Position numbers and translations under genes: made by a program. The notes beneath the pieces were generated by a model. The model did no database searches, was not told where the DNA came from, and was given only the letters and a program-made list of their open reading frames with translations. A DNA stretch of 64,000 nucleotides, from assembly GCF_027244095.1 (NCBI RefSeq), contig NC_069658.1, positions 264,066,687 to 264,130,686 on the forward strand, in the 5' to 3' direction. This document shows, piece by piece, positions 10,653 to 20,329 of this stretch. Origin of the DNA: Hemicordylus capensis (lineage: Eukaryota; Chordata; Lepidosauria; Squamata; Cordylidae). Positions within the stretch are counted from its first letter, which is position 1, and every line of letters begins with the position of its first letter.

Positions 10653-11487
10653 CAGGAAGAATGGTAGAATGGTAAAACACTTGTAATAGCAAGAGCAGCA
10701 CATCATTTCCAATGTAGAAAGCCAAGGGCTTTGTGTCCCTGCTGAGAACCTGGAGAGGAAAAAGTGCAAGGACTGCATCTCTGCCCATCCATGCAGCACT
10801 ACAGCACTGTCTCCTGCCTAACACGAGCATACCCTTAACTGGGCAGCCAGGCTTGTCTGTGTGCTTGGGCTGCTTGCATGGGATCCTGTGTGTGCTCTAG
10901 GCACCCATCTGATAGGGGCATCACCCAAGGCACTGTACTCGTCATGCAGTGCCTTGTGGGATATCTGGAGGCTGGGAAAACAAGTCCTGGCCTGTTGATC
11001 TGCACCGCCAGGTGACATCCGGGTGCCAAAGACATCAGCGAAGATTGTGTGAATATATCCCTGTGAATAGCCTTAAAATGTCCCAGTTTCAGACTCTGGC
11101 TTATCAAAGAGGTTCTCGGATCACGATGACCCTTGCGTGAGGCACTGAAGGGCTACTACTAGTTGCAGTAGACCATACCAAACTAGACAGAACAATGGTC
11201 TTAGGCTGCTTCGTATGTTGCTTTCCTGAACCTTGCTGCAATTATCAGATTCCAAGTCTAGGTTAACATGAGCTTTGACAATCATAAAAGACAACATAAT
11301 GCATTAATTTTGTGATAATTTTTTAAATAAAAATGTTTCTACTTTGTATACTTCTGACAAGTTATGATTGCTGTGCTGGAAAATTAAACACGCATTTTAA
11401 AATGCTTATTTTTATCACTAAAATCAATCTGTTTGAAGTACAGTCTCTCTTTTTAAGTGTTTCTGAATAAACCTTCACTCTATTTAG

Positions 11488-11741
11488 GTCACCTAATGGC
11501 ACAGTGGGGAAATGACTTGACTTGCAAGCCAGAGGTTGCCTTTTTGAATCCCCGCTGGTATGTTTCCCAGACTATGGGAAACACCTATATCGGGCAGCAA
11601 CGATATAGGAAGATGCTGAAAGTCATAATCTCATACTGCGTGGGAGATGGCAATGGTAAACCCCTTTGTATTCTACCAAAAACCGCTCTGTGGTCACCAG
11701 GAGCTGGCACTGACTCGATGGCACACTTTACCTATTTAGAT
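11488..11741 (+). repeat. tRNA-derived SINE with Bov-B-type 3' end (copy 1)
   Basis: Begins CACCTAATGGCACAGTGGGG, with a decayed B box. The body has TATATCGGGCAGCAACGATA, AGATGCTGAAAG, CATACTGCGTGGGAGATGGC and AATGGTAAACCCC. The end, GTCACCAGGAGCTGGCACTG and ACTCGATGGCAC, parallels the Bov-B 3' end at 6036-6080 read in reverse. Full length. Confidence 0.8.
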
Positions 11742-12705
11742 CAGGGAGAACGTGTTACCTGCTCAGTGCTCTACAGGCAGAAAAAGTGCAGTGAGCACAC
11801 TGAACTGCTACATTTAACTTGAACACAGGATATCTTCCTGGGGGAGACCCAGTAGGTTGACTGTGGGCAGATTCAAATGGAACTGTGGTTTATTTTATCC
11901 AATTGTGGTCAGTTTGTATGAATCTGTGTCAGTCAACATGTCATTGTTTATTTTAGGTTAATCTGAACCTCAGGTTTGATTGTGGTTGATTTGTCCTAAC
12001 CATAGTCTTGTGTGATATCTGAACCTGCAACTGTGGTTTCATCTCTGTTGGTTTTAGTAGCTCTGCCCCTCCCAGAACACTTGATACAGTCTGTATCAGG
12101 CAAGCCTGTATTATGGGGGATAAGAAGGAGTGAGACCCAACCACAGTAGGACAAAGCAAACCATGATTTTGGTGATCATCTATACTGCCAATCTAGGTTT
12201 GTTAAACCATTAAAATAATCCATGGTTCTGTGGGATGTCTGAACCTGCCATGTGACAAGAATTTACTGTTCGTCAGGAAAGGAAGAAGGAAATACAAAAA
12301 GAAAACCACCAAAAATAGAAAGTGAAAGGACAAGGTCTCACATGACGAGCTGTTCCACTACAGGATAATCATTCACTTATCTTTAGTAGGAAATGTGTGC
12401 ATTTTCATTATTGTTCATCAATTTCCACAGCTCTTTTCCTATACAAAACATTTTGCAAGTCTGTTACTCCTCACAACAACCCTGTGCCAACTTGTGCCAT
12501 AATGGTTTGTATGTAAAACTTCTACCCAAATTGCACAGCACAGGCAATAGCCATTACATGTTAACAGATGCTTCCTGAAGTTCTCATTATCAAAGGAAGG
12601 AAATCCAGGAACTAAGAAGTAAGCAAGTTTTGAGAAAACAAAGAAGTGAACAATGAAATTTTAAAAAACAAATATATATGAAATAAAGCTAGCAAATTCA
12701 AGACC

Positions 12706-13206
12706 AAGGAGCTGGTCTTGTGGTAGCAAGCATGAATTGCTAAGCAGCTCTGACCTGGTTTGCATTTGATTGGGGGACTATATGTGTGGATGGGGCCACT
12801 CTGGGAAGAGCATCTGCAGAAGGCGCCAAGTTCCCTCCCTGGCATCTCCAAGATAGGGCTGAGACAGACTCCTGCCTGCAACCTTGGAGAAGCTGCTGGC
12901 AGTCTGTGTAGCCAATATTATTATTATTATTACATTTATATCCCGCTCTTCCTCCAAGGAGCCCAGAGCAGTGTACTGCATACTTGAGTTTCTCCTCACA
13001 ACAACCCTGTGAAGTAGGTTAGGCTGAGAGAGAAGTGACTGGCCCAGAGTCACCCAGCTAGTACCATGGTTGAATGGGGATATGAACTCGGGTCTCCCCG
13101 GTCCTAGTCCAGCACTCTAACCACTACACCACACTGGCTCCAAGACAATACTAATCTAGATGGGCCAATGGTCTGACTCAGTAGAAGGCAGCTTCTTATG
13201 TTCCTA
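12706..13206 (+). repeat. Squamate tRNA-derived SINE split by a second SINE
   Basis: The 5' half at 12706-12917 (GAGCTGGTCTTGTGGTAGCA, CTGGCATCTCCAAGATAGGG, GAAGCTGCTGGCAGTCTG) and the 3' half at 13142-13206 (GACAATACTAATCTAGATGG, AATGGTCTGACTCAGTAGAA, GGCAGCTTCTTATGTTCC) make one element. A CORE-type SINE sits between them at 12918-13141. The host word around CAATA(C/T)T is repeated on both sides of the inner element. Confidence 0.8.
12918..13141 (-). repeat. CORE/MIR-like tRNA-derived SINE (nested)
   Basis: Reverse orientation. The 3' tail (ATTATT run, then ATATCCCGCTCTTCCTCCAA) is at left and the tRNA-like head (CTAACCACTACACCACACTG) is at right. The middle, AGTGACTGGCCCAGAGTCAC, is the CORE-SINE signature also known from MIR. 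Same family as 23644, 38298, 53146, 55184 and 55552. Confidence 0.8.
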
Positions 13207-13312
13207 TCTTCTCTATCCCTACACATTTCCTTATCCCCATATACCAAAGAATGACCAGTAACTACTCAGGAACTTGTTAATCAGATTGACTGACCTGTCC
13301 TAAACCAAATAC

Positions 13313-14173
13313 CTAAAGGGTTTTTTTACGATCATGGAGTTTCTGGTGAGCAATGAGAGGTGATTTTTGACTGAAGCTTCTCCCACAATCAGGACATGTG
13401 TATGGTTTCTCTCCTGTGTGGGTTCTAATATGCTGGGTAAGAATTGAGCTCACTCTAAAGCTTCGCTCACATTTGGGGCATTTATAAGGTTTTTCTCCTG
13501 TGTGGATTCTTTGATGTTTATTAAGGGTGGAAAACAAAGTAAAGCCTTTCCCACATTCTAGACACTGAAAAGGTCTCTCGCCAGTGTGGATTCTCTGGTG
13601 TGCATTGAGGTGTGAGCTCCGATTGAAGCTTTTCCCACATTCCGTGCACAAGAAGGGCTTCTCAGCAGTGTGGACTCGCTGATGCTCAATAAGACTTGAA
13701 CTCACAGTGAAACTTTTCTCACAGTTGGGGCATTCATAAGGTCTCTCTCCCGTGTGGCTTCTCTGATGTGTAACAAAATTTGAACTTTGACTAAAGCTTT
13801 TCCCACACTCGCCACATACATAGGGTTTTTCCCCTGTATGAACACGGTGATGTTTAATAAGGTCTGCTTTGTAACTGAAACTTTTCGAACAGTCAGGGCA
13901 TTTATAAGGTTTTTCTTCCATGTGGATTTTTCGATGCCTACTAAGGGTAGAGCTGGCACCATACCTCTTCCCACATTCAGGACATTTGTAAGGTTTTTCT
14001 CCAGTATGGATTCTCTGGTGAGTGCTGAAGTTTTTACTATCAGTGAAACATTTTCCACACTCCAGGCACGTATACAGTGTGTCTGTGGCATGAACTTGTT
14101 GATGTTCAAGAAGATCTGAGTTGGTCAAAAAGTTTTCCCCAACGTCGGGGCAATTAAATAATTTCTCACCCAT
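13313..14173 (-). CDS. C2H2 zinc-finger protein, finger exon (9 fingers plus one degenerate)
   Basis: A 286-codon frame from ATG at 14173 to a stop at the left end, encoding a tandem array of 28-residue C2H2 (Krueppel-type) fingers with TGEKPY/F linkers. A first degenerate unit (FNCPDVGENF, second Cys lost) is followed by nine intact C-x2-C...H-x3-H fingers and the tail DRKKTL. The family binds DNA in the nucleus; without a KRAB domain in view a repressor role is only likely. Upstream the frame stays open for about 55 codons except for one TAG at 14231-14233. So the protein may start at 14173, or the linker may be broken. No KRAB exon was found between here and the GC-rich promoter-like block at 19.2-19.7 kb. 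Confidence 0.85.
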   Translation of the reverse strand: MGEKLFNCPDVGENFLTNSDLLEHQQVHATDTLYTCLECGKCFTDSKNFSTHQRIHTGEKPYKCPECGKRYGASSTLSRHRKIHMEEKPYKCPDCSKSFSYKADLIKHHRVHTGEKPYVCGECGKSFSQSSNFVTHQRSHTGERPYECPNCEKSFTVSSSLIEHQRVHTAEKPFLCTECGKSFNRSSHLNAHQRIHTGERPFQCLECGKGFTLFSTLNKHQRIHTGEKPYKCPKCERSFRVSSILTQHIRTHTGEKPYTCPDCGRSFSQKSPLIAHQKLHDRKKTL

Positions 14174-14395
14174 TTGATGTCCTGTGTGAGCTTCTTCTTC
14201 AATTGTTACTTTGTTCTTAAGAACCCCAAACTAGTAATGATTCCTCTCCTTGAAGGTTATTTGATGTGGAGTTTCATGCAAAAGGGTTTCCTCACAGTCA
14301 AAAGATGTAGACGCTAACGTTGCTGTCTGATGCTTTCTGGCTACTGATACTCCCCAGTCAAAGCTGAAGTTCCTCTTGTTTGCCCATTAAATCTC
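14174..14395 (-). other. Open 5' extension of the zinc-finger exon interrupted by one TAG
   Basis: In the same frame as the finger array the - strand reads NFSFDWGVSVARKHQ, continues open, reaches FKERNHY and a stop (TAG 14231-14233), then FGVLKNKVTIEEEAHTGHQ into the ATG. The composition looks like the acidic linker normally found before finger arrays. A good splice acceptor on the - strand (TTCTCTCTTGTTTTGGCAG) lies near 14430. Either the linker is non-coding now, or a pseudogene or allele-specific stop is present. Confidence 0.45.
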
Positions 14396-14495
14396 ATTCT
14401 CTCTCCTTTGCTGAAGATTTGCCTGCTGCCAAAACAAGAGAGAAGGTCGTCACTTTCCTGCTCTATTCTGCCAAGACAAAGGCCAGATTCACACA

Positions 14496-15279
14496 TACAG
14501 GTGAAACTCGGAAAATTAGAATATCATGCAAAAGTCCATTAATTTCAGTAATGCACATTAAAAGGTGAAACTGATATATGAGACAGACACATTACTTGCA
14601 AAGCGAGATAAGTCAAGCCTTAATTTGTTATAATTGTGATGATCATGGCGTACAGCTCATGAAAACCCCAAATCCACAATCTCAGAAAATTAGAATATTA
14701 CATGGAACCAAGAAGACAAGGATTGAAGAATAGAACAATATCAGACCTCTGAAAAGTATAAGCATGCATATGTATTCAGTACTTGGTTTGGGCCCCTTTT
14801 GCAGCAATTACTGCCTCAATGCGGCGTGGCATGGATGCTATCAGCCTGTGGCACTGATGAGGTATTATGGAAGACCAGGATGCTTCATTAGCGGCCTTCA
14901 GCAATTCTGCATTGTTTGGTCTCATGTCTCTCATCCTTCTCTTGGCAATGCCCCATAGATTCTCTATGGGGTCGGGTCAGGCGAGTTTGCTGGCCAATCA
15001 AGCACAGTACACTGTATACTTTTCAGAGGTCCGATATTGTTCTATTCTTCAATCCTTGTCTTCTTGGTTCCATGTAATATTCTAATTTTCTGAGATTGTG
15101 GATTTGGGGTTTTCATGAGCTGTACGCCATGATCATCACAATTATAACAAATTAAGGCTTGACTTATCTCGCTTTGCATGTAATGCGTCTGTCTCATATA
15201 TCAGTTTCACCTTTTAATTTGCATTACTGAAATTAATGGACTTTTGCACGATATTCTAATTTTCCGAGTTTCACCTGTA
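14496..15279 (-). mobile_element. Tc1/mariner transposon, internally deleted, with terminal inverted repeats of about 265 bp
   Basis: Flanked by TA on each side (14496-14497 and 15278-15279). The ends CAGGTGAAACTCGG and CCGAGTTTCACCTG are exact inverses, and the inversion continues for about 265 bases per side. The core at about 14762-15010, read on the - strand, encodes only the C-terminal end of a Tc1 transposase: DMRPNNAELLKAANEASWSS, CHRLIASMPRRIEAVIAAKG and AQTKY, preceded by a decayed version of the catalytic SPDLNPIENLWG block. It cannot make an active transposase. It lies in the presumed 5' intron of the 13.3-kb zinc-finger gene. Confidence 0.9.
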
Positions 15280-16040
15280 GCATGGAACTGGCAGTTCAGC
15301 TGAACTGTCGCAGCCCTGAGAGCACACACAAGCCACCCTTCCAGTCTGAAACCCTGCAGTCTCTATATATTATTTCCTACCTATGGCACGGAACTGGACA
15401 TCTGTCCCTCTTTCAAATCTAAGGCACCGATTTTCGGTTCCGTGTGGCAAGTAAGGTAGAATATGCTGAGACTGGTGGGTTTGTATGATATGCCTCATTT
15501 CAGCATATCATTTCTCAGACTGAAAGCAGGGCTCACACGTGTGCTTGGGGCTGCTGCAGCTCAGCCAAAACACCAGTTCCATGCTACAGATGAAGCTGGC
15601 CAAAGAGAGGTTTCAGACATAGAACATACCCTTTATGGAGGATTCAGAAGCAAACCCAATTCTCTGCCAATGAGACAGAGGGTCAAACTACATGTGATCT
15701 GCCACTGCATCAGGATCATGACAAGAATTACAGCCTTTTCTTCTTCACAAATAGTGTGTGCACCTGGTCCAGAGCATGATCACAATGAATAGAGTTAAAG
15801 CTCCTCTGCCCCTCCAGATCTCTGGGGGGGACCCAATCTGACAGCTATTTACACTTTTTAAAAAGCATGTGGTTGTAAAGTAATGTGTGATTGGGCCCTG
15901 AAAGATATTAACATAACCCTTCGTCCCCATATCCCACTATAAGTTTACATTGTAGCAAATGTAAGAGGAGAAATATTCCTTTCAGGGACACATAACTATT
16001 TTATAAGATATCTACCTATTTTTATAAGATACATACCTTA
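15280..16040. other. Intergenic or intronic stretch, nothing recognised
   Basis: Mixed-composition DNA with no splice-flanked coding exon or repeat end that I can identify. The 109-codon frame at 15463 shows no domain and no coding signature. Confidence 0.4.
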
Positions 16041-16272
16041 ATTGGTGCAGCAGGGAAATGCTTGACTAACAAGCAGAAGGTTGCCGGTTCGAATCCACGC
16101 TGGTACTATATTGGGCAGCAGCAATATAGAAAGATGCTGAAAGGCATCCTTTCATACTGTGTGGGAAGAGGCAATGGTAAACCCCTCCTGTATTCTACCA
16201 AAGACAACCATAGGGCTCTGTGGGCGCCAGGAATCGAAATCGACTTGACAGCACACTTTTATCTTTACCTTA
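16041..16272 (+). repeat. tRNA-derived SINE with Bov-B-type 3' end (copy 2)
   Basis: TGGTGCAGCAGGGAAATGCT and the exact B box GGTTCGAATCC are followed by TATATTGGGCAGCAGCAATA, CATACTGTGTGGGAAGAGGC and AATGGTAAACCCCTCCTG. The end is GCGCCAGGAATCGAAATCGA followed by CTTGACAGCACAC. Confidence 0.8.
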
Positions 16273-16289
16273 CCTGAATAGGATTCATA

Positions 16290-16470
16290 CCTATTTTCCC
16301 AGGCCTTCAACTGAGACCAAAATTTTAAATTTTAATGTGTTGTTATCTATTATGATTTTTATCTTTTTATGAATTTTAAATGTTTTATATTTTATATTAT
16401 GTTTTAATTCTGTACACCGTCTAGAGATTTATATATCAGGCAGTACATAAATTCAATCAATCAATCAATT
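16290..16470 (+). repeat. LINE 3' tail, A/T-rich
   Basis: AAATTTTAAATTTTAATGTG, then T-rich sequence, then TGTACACCGTCTAGAGATTT and a CAAT repeat tail. A close relative of 40440-40640. LINE 3' untranslated end of the L2/CR1 type. Confidence 0.5.
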
Positions 16471-17239
16471 AATAACTTAACAGGGAGTTATCTTCAGTAG
16501 CGAAACTATACAAATGCAAAGTGTTAAAACACCCACAGTCTATCTAAATCAGGACCCCACACAACTGCTATTTTAAAGGGGAGAAAAACCTACGAGACAA
16601 TGATCATGTTTAGCATACCTGTTTGGCTCTAAGCCTAAATAGACGTGTAAAAGAAATAAATGCATATTCTGCCTCTGTCTCCATTTCCCTCTCTTCCCTC
16701 TGTTGTCTCTCCTATGTTAGAATTTAGATGTAAGCTCCTCAGGGCTGGGACTTGTGCTCTGGTACTTTGTAAAACAGTATGGAAGCTGATAATGCAAATA
16801 TAATAATAAATTTCCTTTGCATAGCCAAAGACGTTTCTTGCACACCATTCTCACTTTTCCCACACATACAGCTCTGGAATCAGTTTTAGAGTTCTCCCTT
16901 TCCTTCCACATCCTTGCTTTTGACACAGCCTGTAATTTCTCCCTCTTCAACATCTCCCAAGTTCTTCTTCCATCTCTGCACCTATTGCTAGCACACATTT
17001 CTGCACTCTAGTCAAATCTCGCACAGAATCATAGGGCTATGAAATATGCGAGCAGAAACACAGTGCAGGAAGAGGCTGCTCTAGTGCACATCCTACAACA
17101 ACATTTCTATGATGCCCTTTGACATTTGCCCAGTACTGATTGCCCTGTACATCACTGAATTCAGTTATGAGCAGCCAACATGGATGGAGTCCCATGGACA
17201 TGTAACTCTAGTTTTTCTTACTGCTATGCCTGGAATACT

Positions 17240-17502
17240 GAGGTAAAGGTAAAGTGTGCCATCAAGTCGGTTTCGACTCCTGGTGACCAGAGAGCTCTGT
17301 GGTTGTCTTTGATAGAATACAGGAGGGGTTTACCATTGCCATCTCTCACGCAGTATGAGATGATGCCTTTCAGCATCTTCCTATATAGCTGCTGCCCAAT
17401 ATGTGTTTCTCATAATCTGGGAAACATACCAGCGGGGATTGGAACTGGCAACCTCTGGCTTGATAATCAAGTGATTTCCCCACTGCACCATTAGGTGGCA
17501 TT
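17240..17502 (-). repeat. tRNA-derived SINE with Bov-B-type 3' end (copy 3, inverted)
   Basis: Reads in reverse: AAGTGTGCCATCAAGTCGGT and TTCGACTCCTGGTGACCAGA (3' end) at left, and CCACTGCACCATTAGGTGGC (tRNA head) at right. The 3' end words are nearly those of the Bov-B end at 6036-6065. Confidence 0.8.
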
Positions 17503-19150
17503 TTTCTTACTGCTATGTCTGGAATACTGAGACCACCTTGTTGATCTTCTACTTGTGGTTTTCACAAGTAGGGAAGGTTGCGTGTACCATCAACCCTGCC
17601 AGAAGGCGCTTTGTTCCTATCTACAGGATTGGGCTAGCGTTGCCAGTTTTATAGGGAGATTAGGGCTAAGTATGCTTTGCATGTGTGTTGGGTACAAAGA
17701 TCTGCCAGGACAGTAACTAATATGGGCCATGTTGTAATCAATGATGTGCATTGGAAGTTTGTCATCATTGTGTTCAAGTTATAGCAGTAAATTAGCAGAC
17801 AGTAAGTAACATAACTTTGGGCATGCTAAAAAGCTGTATATATTCATACTTCAGTGTGTTAATGTTCTTCTTTATATATAATTGTTTAAATCTGTTACAT
17901 GGTTGAGTTGTCATGTTGAGATATTTACAGGTGTTCCAATATAAATTATTTCCAAGTGAACTTTGAATTTGTTTGAAACATAAATTTACACCACATTGTG
18001 TGTGTTTATTCCCCACTGCCATCAAATGTTTCTATTTAACAATTTGGCTACTTGAAAAACATAGGGATATTTATACAGCATGTAAAATTAACATGGTGTA
18101 CTGTTTTGTGGTGGTGGTTGTTTCTTTTTCTTTCTTTTTTCTTTTTAACTAAATATATAGACCAAATAACATGCCAAATCAGATGGAGACAAAATAAAGG
18201 GATGGAGATGGAAGGAGCCGGATTGGTTGCGGGGGGTGGGGGGGCTCATCCTGGCACTGCCCCCAGGAAGAACTAAAATAATGGGTTAAAATGCACTTCC
18301 TGGTTGCTTCAGGGAGTATATTTTTAACAGTATTTTCCCTTCTTCCTGGGGGCAGTGCCAGGAGGAGCCCCCTAGGAATCAGATTGGCTGGAGCAGCTTG
18401 AGTAGCAGCTGTTCCAGGCAGTAAGACTAAAAGAAGAAGTTGCAGACAGGAGAGGACAGACTGGAAGAAGCACCCTGCTCTAGTTCTTTTGGTACTGCAC
18501 CAAGGGCACCAAACAACTATTGGCACCACCAAATAACAATATTATATTACATCATAATCATCATTATTGTTATTAATTATCATCATCATCATCAACATCC
18601 CTCCTCCTCCACCACCACCACCACCACAAGGGAGCATTTCAGAATGGCACACTGTATGCCTGAGGTGGTTTCAGGATCCTACCAGCTCATTCAGCTGCCT
18701 GTGTGGACCACTGACAGGGCTGAGATGATGCATGTGAAATGCTTCCCGGCATTTAGGGAAAGGGTCATGTAAACATGAAGTACTGCTAGAGGAGTTGCTC
18801 TCTCTCAGTATTCCTCTGATGTATCCTGTGCATTTGTAAATAAGTAGTCTCAACCACCTACGTCTAGTGCTCTCGTCCAAAGAAAATGGATCAGGGTTTA
18901 ATAATGGGAGCTAATCCTCACACATCTGGGATTAGAGAGCAAGGCTCCCGCAGTTATTGACATTCAGGAACTTATCTGACGGTTATTGTTTATCATCGTC
19001 ATCAACACAATTCCTCATGTTGTTATTAATTACATCATCGACGATGTGCAAAATGGCACTTTACGGAATAACAACCGTTTTCGAACTTTATCTTAGAAAA
19101 ATTAAACACTGAAAAGGAAGGACGGGGGAAAGAACTCTTCGGGCCCCTAA
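17503..19150. other. Stretch between SINE and GC-rich island
   Basis: Mostly A/T-rich DNA with no exon recognised. It contains a fold-back repeat (18215-18390) and ATC/ACC microsatellites at 18555-18630. The 110-codon frame at 18440 is an artefact of those microsatellites (Ile and Thr runs). Confidence 0.45.
18215..18390. repeat. Fold-back element with about 32-bp GC-rich arms
   Basis: Bases 18241-18272 (CTGGCACTGCCCCCAGGAAG in the middle) recur inverted at 18340-18371, separated by about 67 bases. Weaker symmetry (GATTGGTTG and CAGATTGGCTGG regions) extends outside. Likely a miniature DNA element. Confidence 0.6.
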
Positions 19151-19720
19151 AGTCGGCTGTGGTTTCTAAAGAGCGTCGGAGGATGGTGGTCATCTTATTT
19201 CAAGGATTATTTCCGCTGCCCCACAGAAAATCCCTGCGCTTCCAAGGGCGACCTCCCACCTCACTGACCCCACATCTGCTTGAGGCGCCGTCGCTTCCCT
19301 TCTTGGCTGCTTCCAGCCGCTCCGGCGTCCCCGGCTGGCCCGGAGCAGCAGCTCCCCCACCTTTGCGAAGCGGGGAGATTATGACGCGGCGTCTCGGTTT
19401 TCTGCTTGCAGAGAAGGAAGGGACACCGCGGAGGCACAATGACGACGAGCTCAGCCTCGCGAGAATCAATCCTTCCCCTCCTCGGTTAAGCACACAAGGA
19501 GAAGCCCCCGCCCGCTCTCAGGGCCGGGCCAGAGGAAGCCGTCACGGCGACCCTTTCCCCCCGGAAGCGCAAGGCATTGCAGCCCTCGCCCTCCTCTCTC
19601 CCTTGGAGGGAAGCCGGGCGCCAACGCCACCTGACAGAGCCCTCTGCTGGCCACAGCTGGCCGTGTAGGGTTGGACGGGGGGCTGGGGCGAAATGCAGGG
19701 CCCCTTCCCACTAGGGCTGC
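19150..19720 (-). promoter_or_regulatory. GC-rich, CpG-rich island; probable promoter of the - strand zinc-finger gene at 13.3 kb
   Basis: A sharp jump in G+C and CpG (GACGCGGCGTCTCGG, GAGCTCAGCCTCGCGAG, GGGCCGGGCC) in an A/T-rich setting. It carries a CTCF-type motif at 19639-19650 on its right side. Zinc-finger genes usually start in such islands, and this is the nearest one upstream of the - strand finger exon. The start site and first exon cannot be fixed by eye; the nearest distal pair of genes fits a divergent arrangement with the island at 24.7 kb. Confidence 0.55.
19639..19650 (-). promoter_or_regulatory. CTCF-type core motif
   Basis: The - strand reads CCAGCAGAGGGC, a full match to the published CTCF core CCASYAGRKGGC. 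The surrounding 17 bases (AGAGCCCTCTGCTGGCC on the + strand) are identical at 54662-54678. Confidence 0.55.
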
Positions 19721-20068
19721 CAATGCCAACATCCCATTGCCCGAATAAGGGACACTCAGGTTTGTGTGGGTGGAGAGTGGGGGCGCGTTATGAAGATTAT
19801 GGATTATGAAGATCAGCTATTGGGGGCTGGTGGATGGCTTGCCTGGCTGGAGGCACTGGTTATGGTGTTTGGCTTCTTGCAAGTTCTTTACAGTTTTGTT
19901 GTTAATTCAGCAATCTTTGTATTCCATTATGGTGCCACACAAGTGCAGAATTTGGGTGCAAAATTCAGCATCCTCCCAAGTAGTGCCATCCACTCATCAA
20001 TTTCAGGGTTCTACCAGCATGTTTCTGTTTCTGAAATGATGCTAGGAATGATCCTGAAATGACCTGAT

Positions 20069-20101
20069 GAACACTCAGTCAGATCAGCTGACTGAGTGTT
20101 C
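20069..20101. repeat. Perfect 14-bp-arm hairpin
   Basis: GAACACTCAGTCAG, loop ATCAG, CTGACTGAGTGTTC. No T-run follows, and RNA function is not implied. It lies just outside the hAT miniature element at 20126. Confidence 0.6.
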
Positions 20102-20125
20102 CACCGTTTGAGACTCATCATCGTT

Positions 20126-20291
20126 CAGGAGCATAGCTAGGGGAGAGGGGGCCATGTTCATCCCTCTCTCTGGTGGCTCCTCAGAGTGAGGGAGATAATG
20201 AAGAAAATAGGTAGAGATGGGCTGGAAGGCCCTCAGGAGCTGGGGACCCATGTTCTTTGACTCCTTTCACTCAATTATAGCTACACCCCTC
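20126..20291 (+). mobile_element. hAT-type miniature transposon (MITE), copy 1
   Basis: Ends CAGGAGCATAGCTA and TAGCTACACCCCTC are imperfect inverted repeats of a CAGGGGYGTAGCTA consensus. They are bracketed by a perfect 8-bp duplication, TCATCGTT, at 20118-20125 and 20292-20299. It is 166 bp long with no coding capacity. Same family as 47691-47857. Confidence 0.82.
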
Positions 20292-20329
20292 TCATCGTTT
20301 ATTTATTTATTAGCTTAATCCACGAAGAG

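Noticed and set aside
13702-14119. Frames of 110 and 135 codons overlapping the 9-finger exon
   Set aside because: Shadow frames of the repeated finger sequence; the same occurs at 28336-28950 and 34854-35129.
18440-18772. 110-codon frame with Ile and Thr runs
   Set aside because: Created by ATT/ATC and ACC microsatellites.
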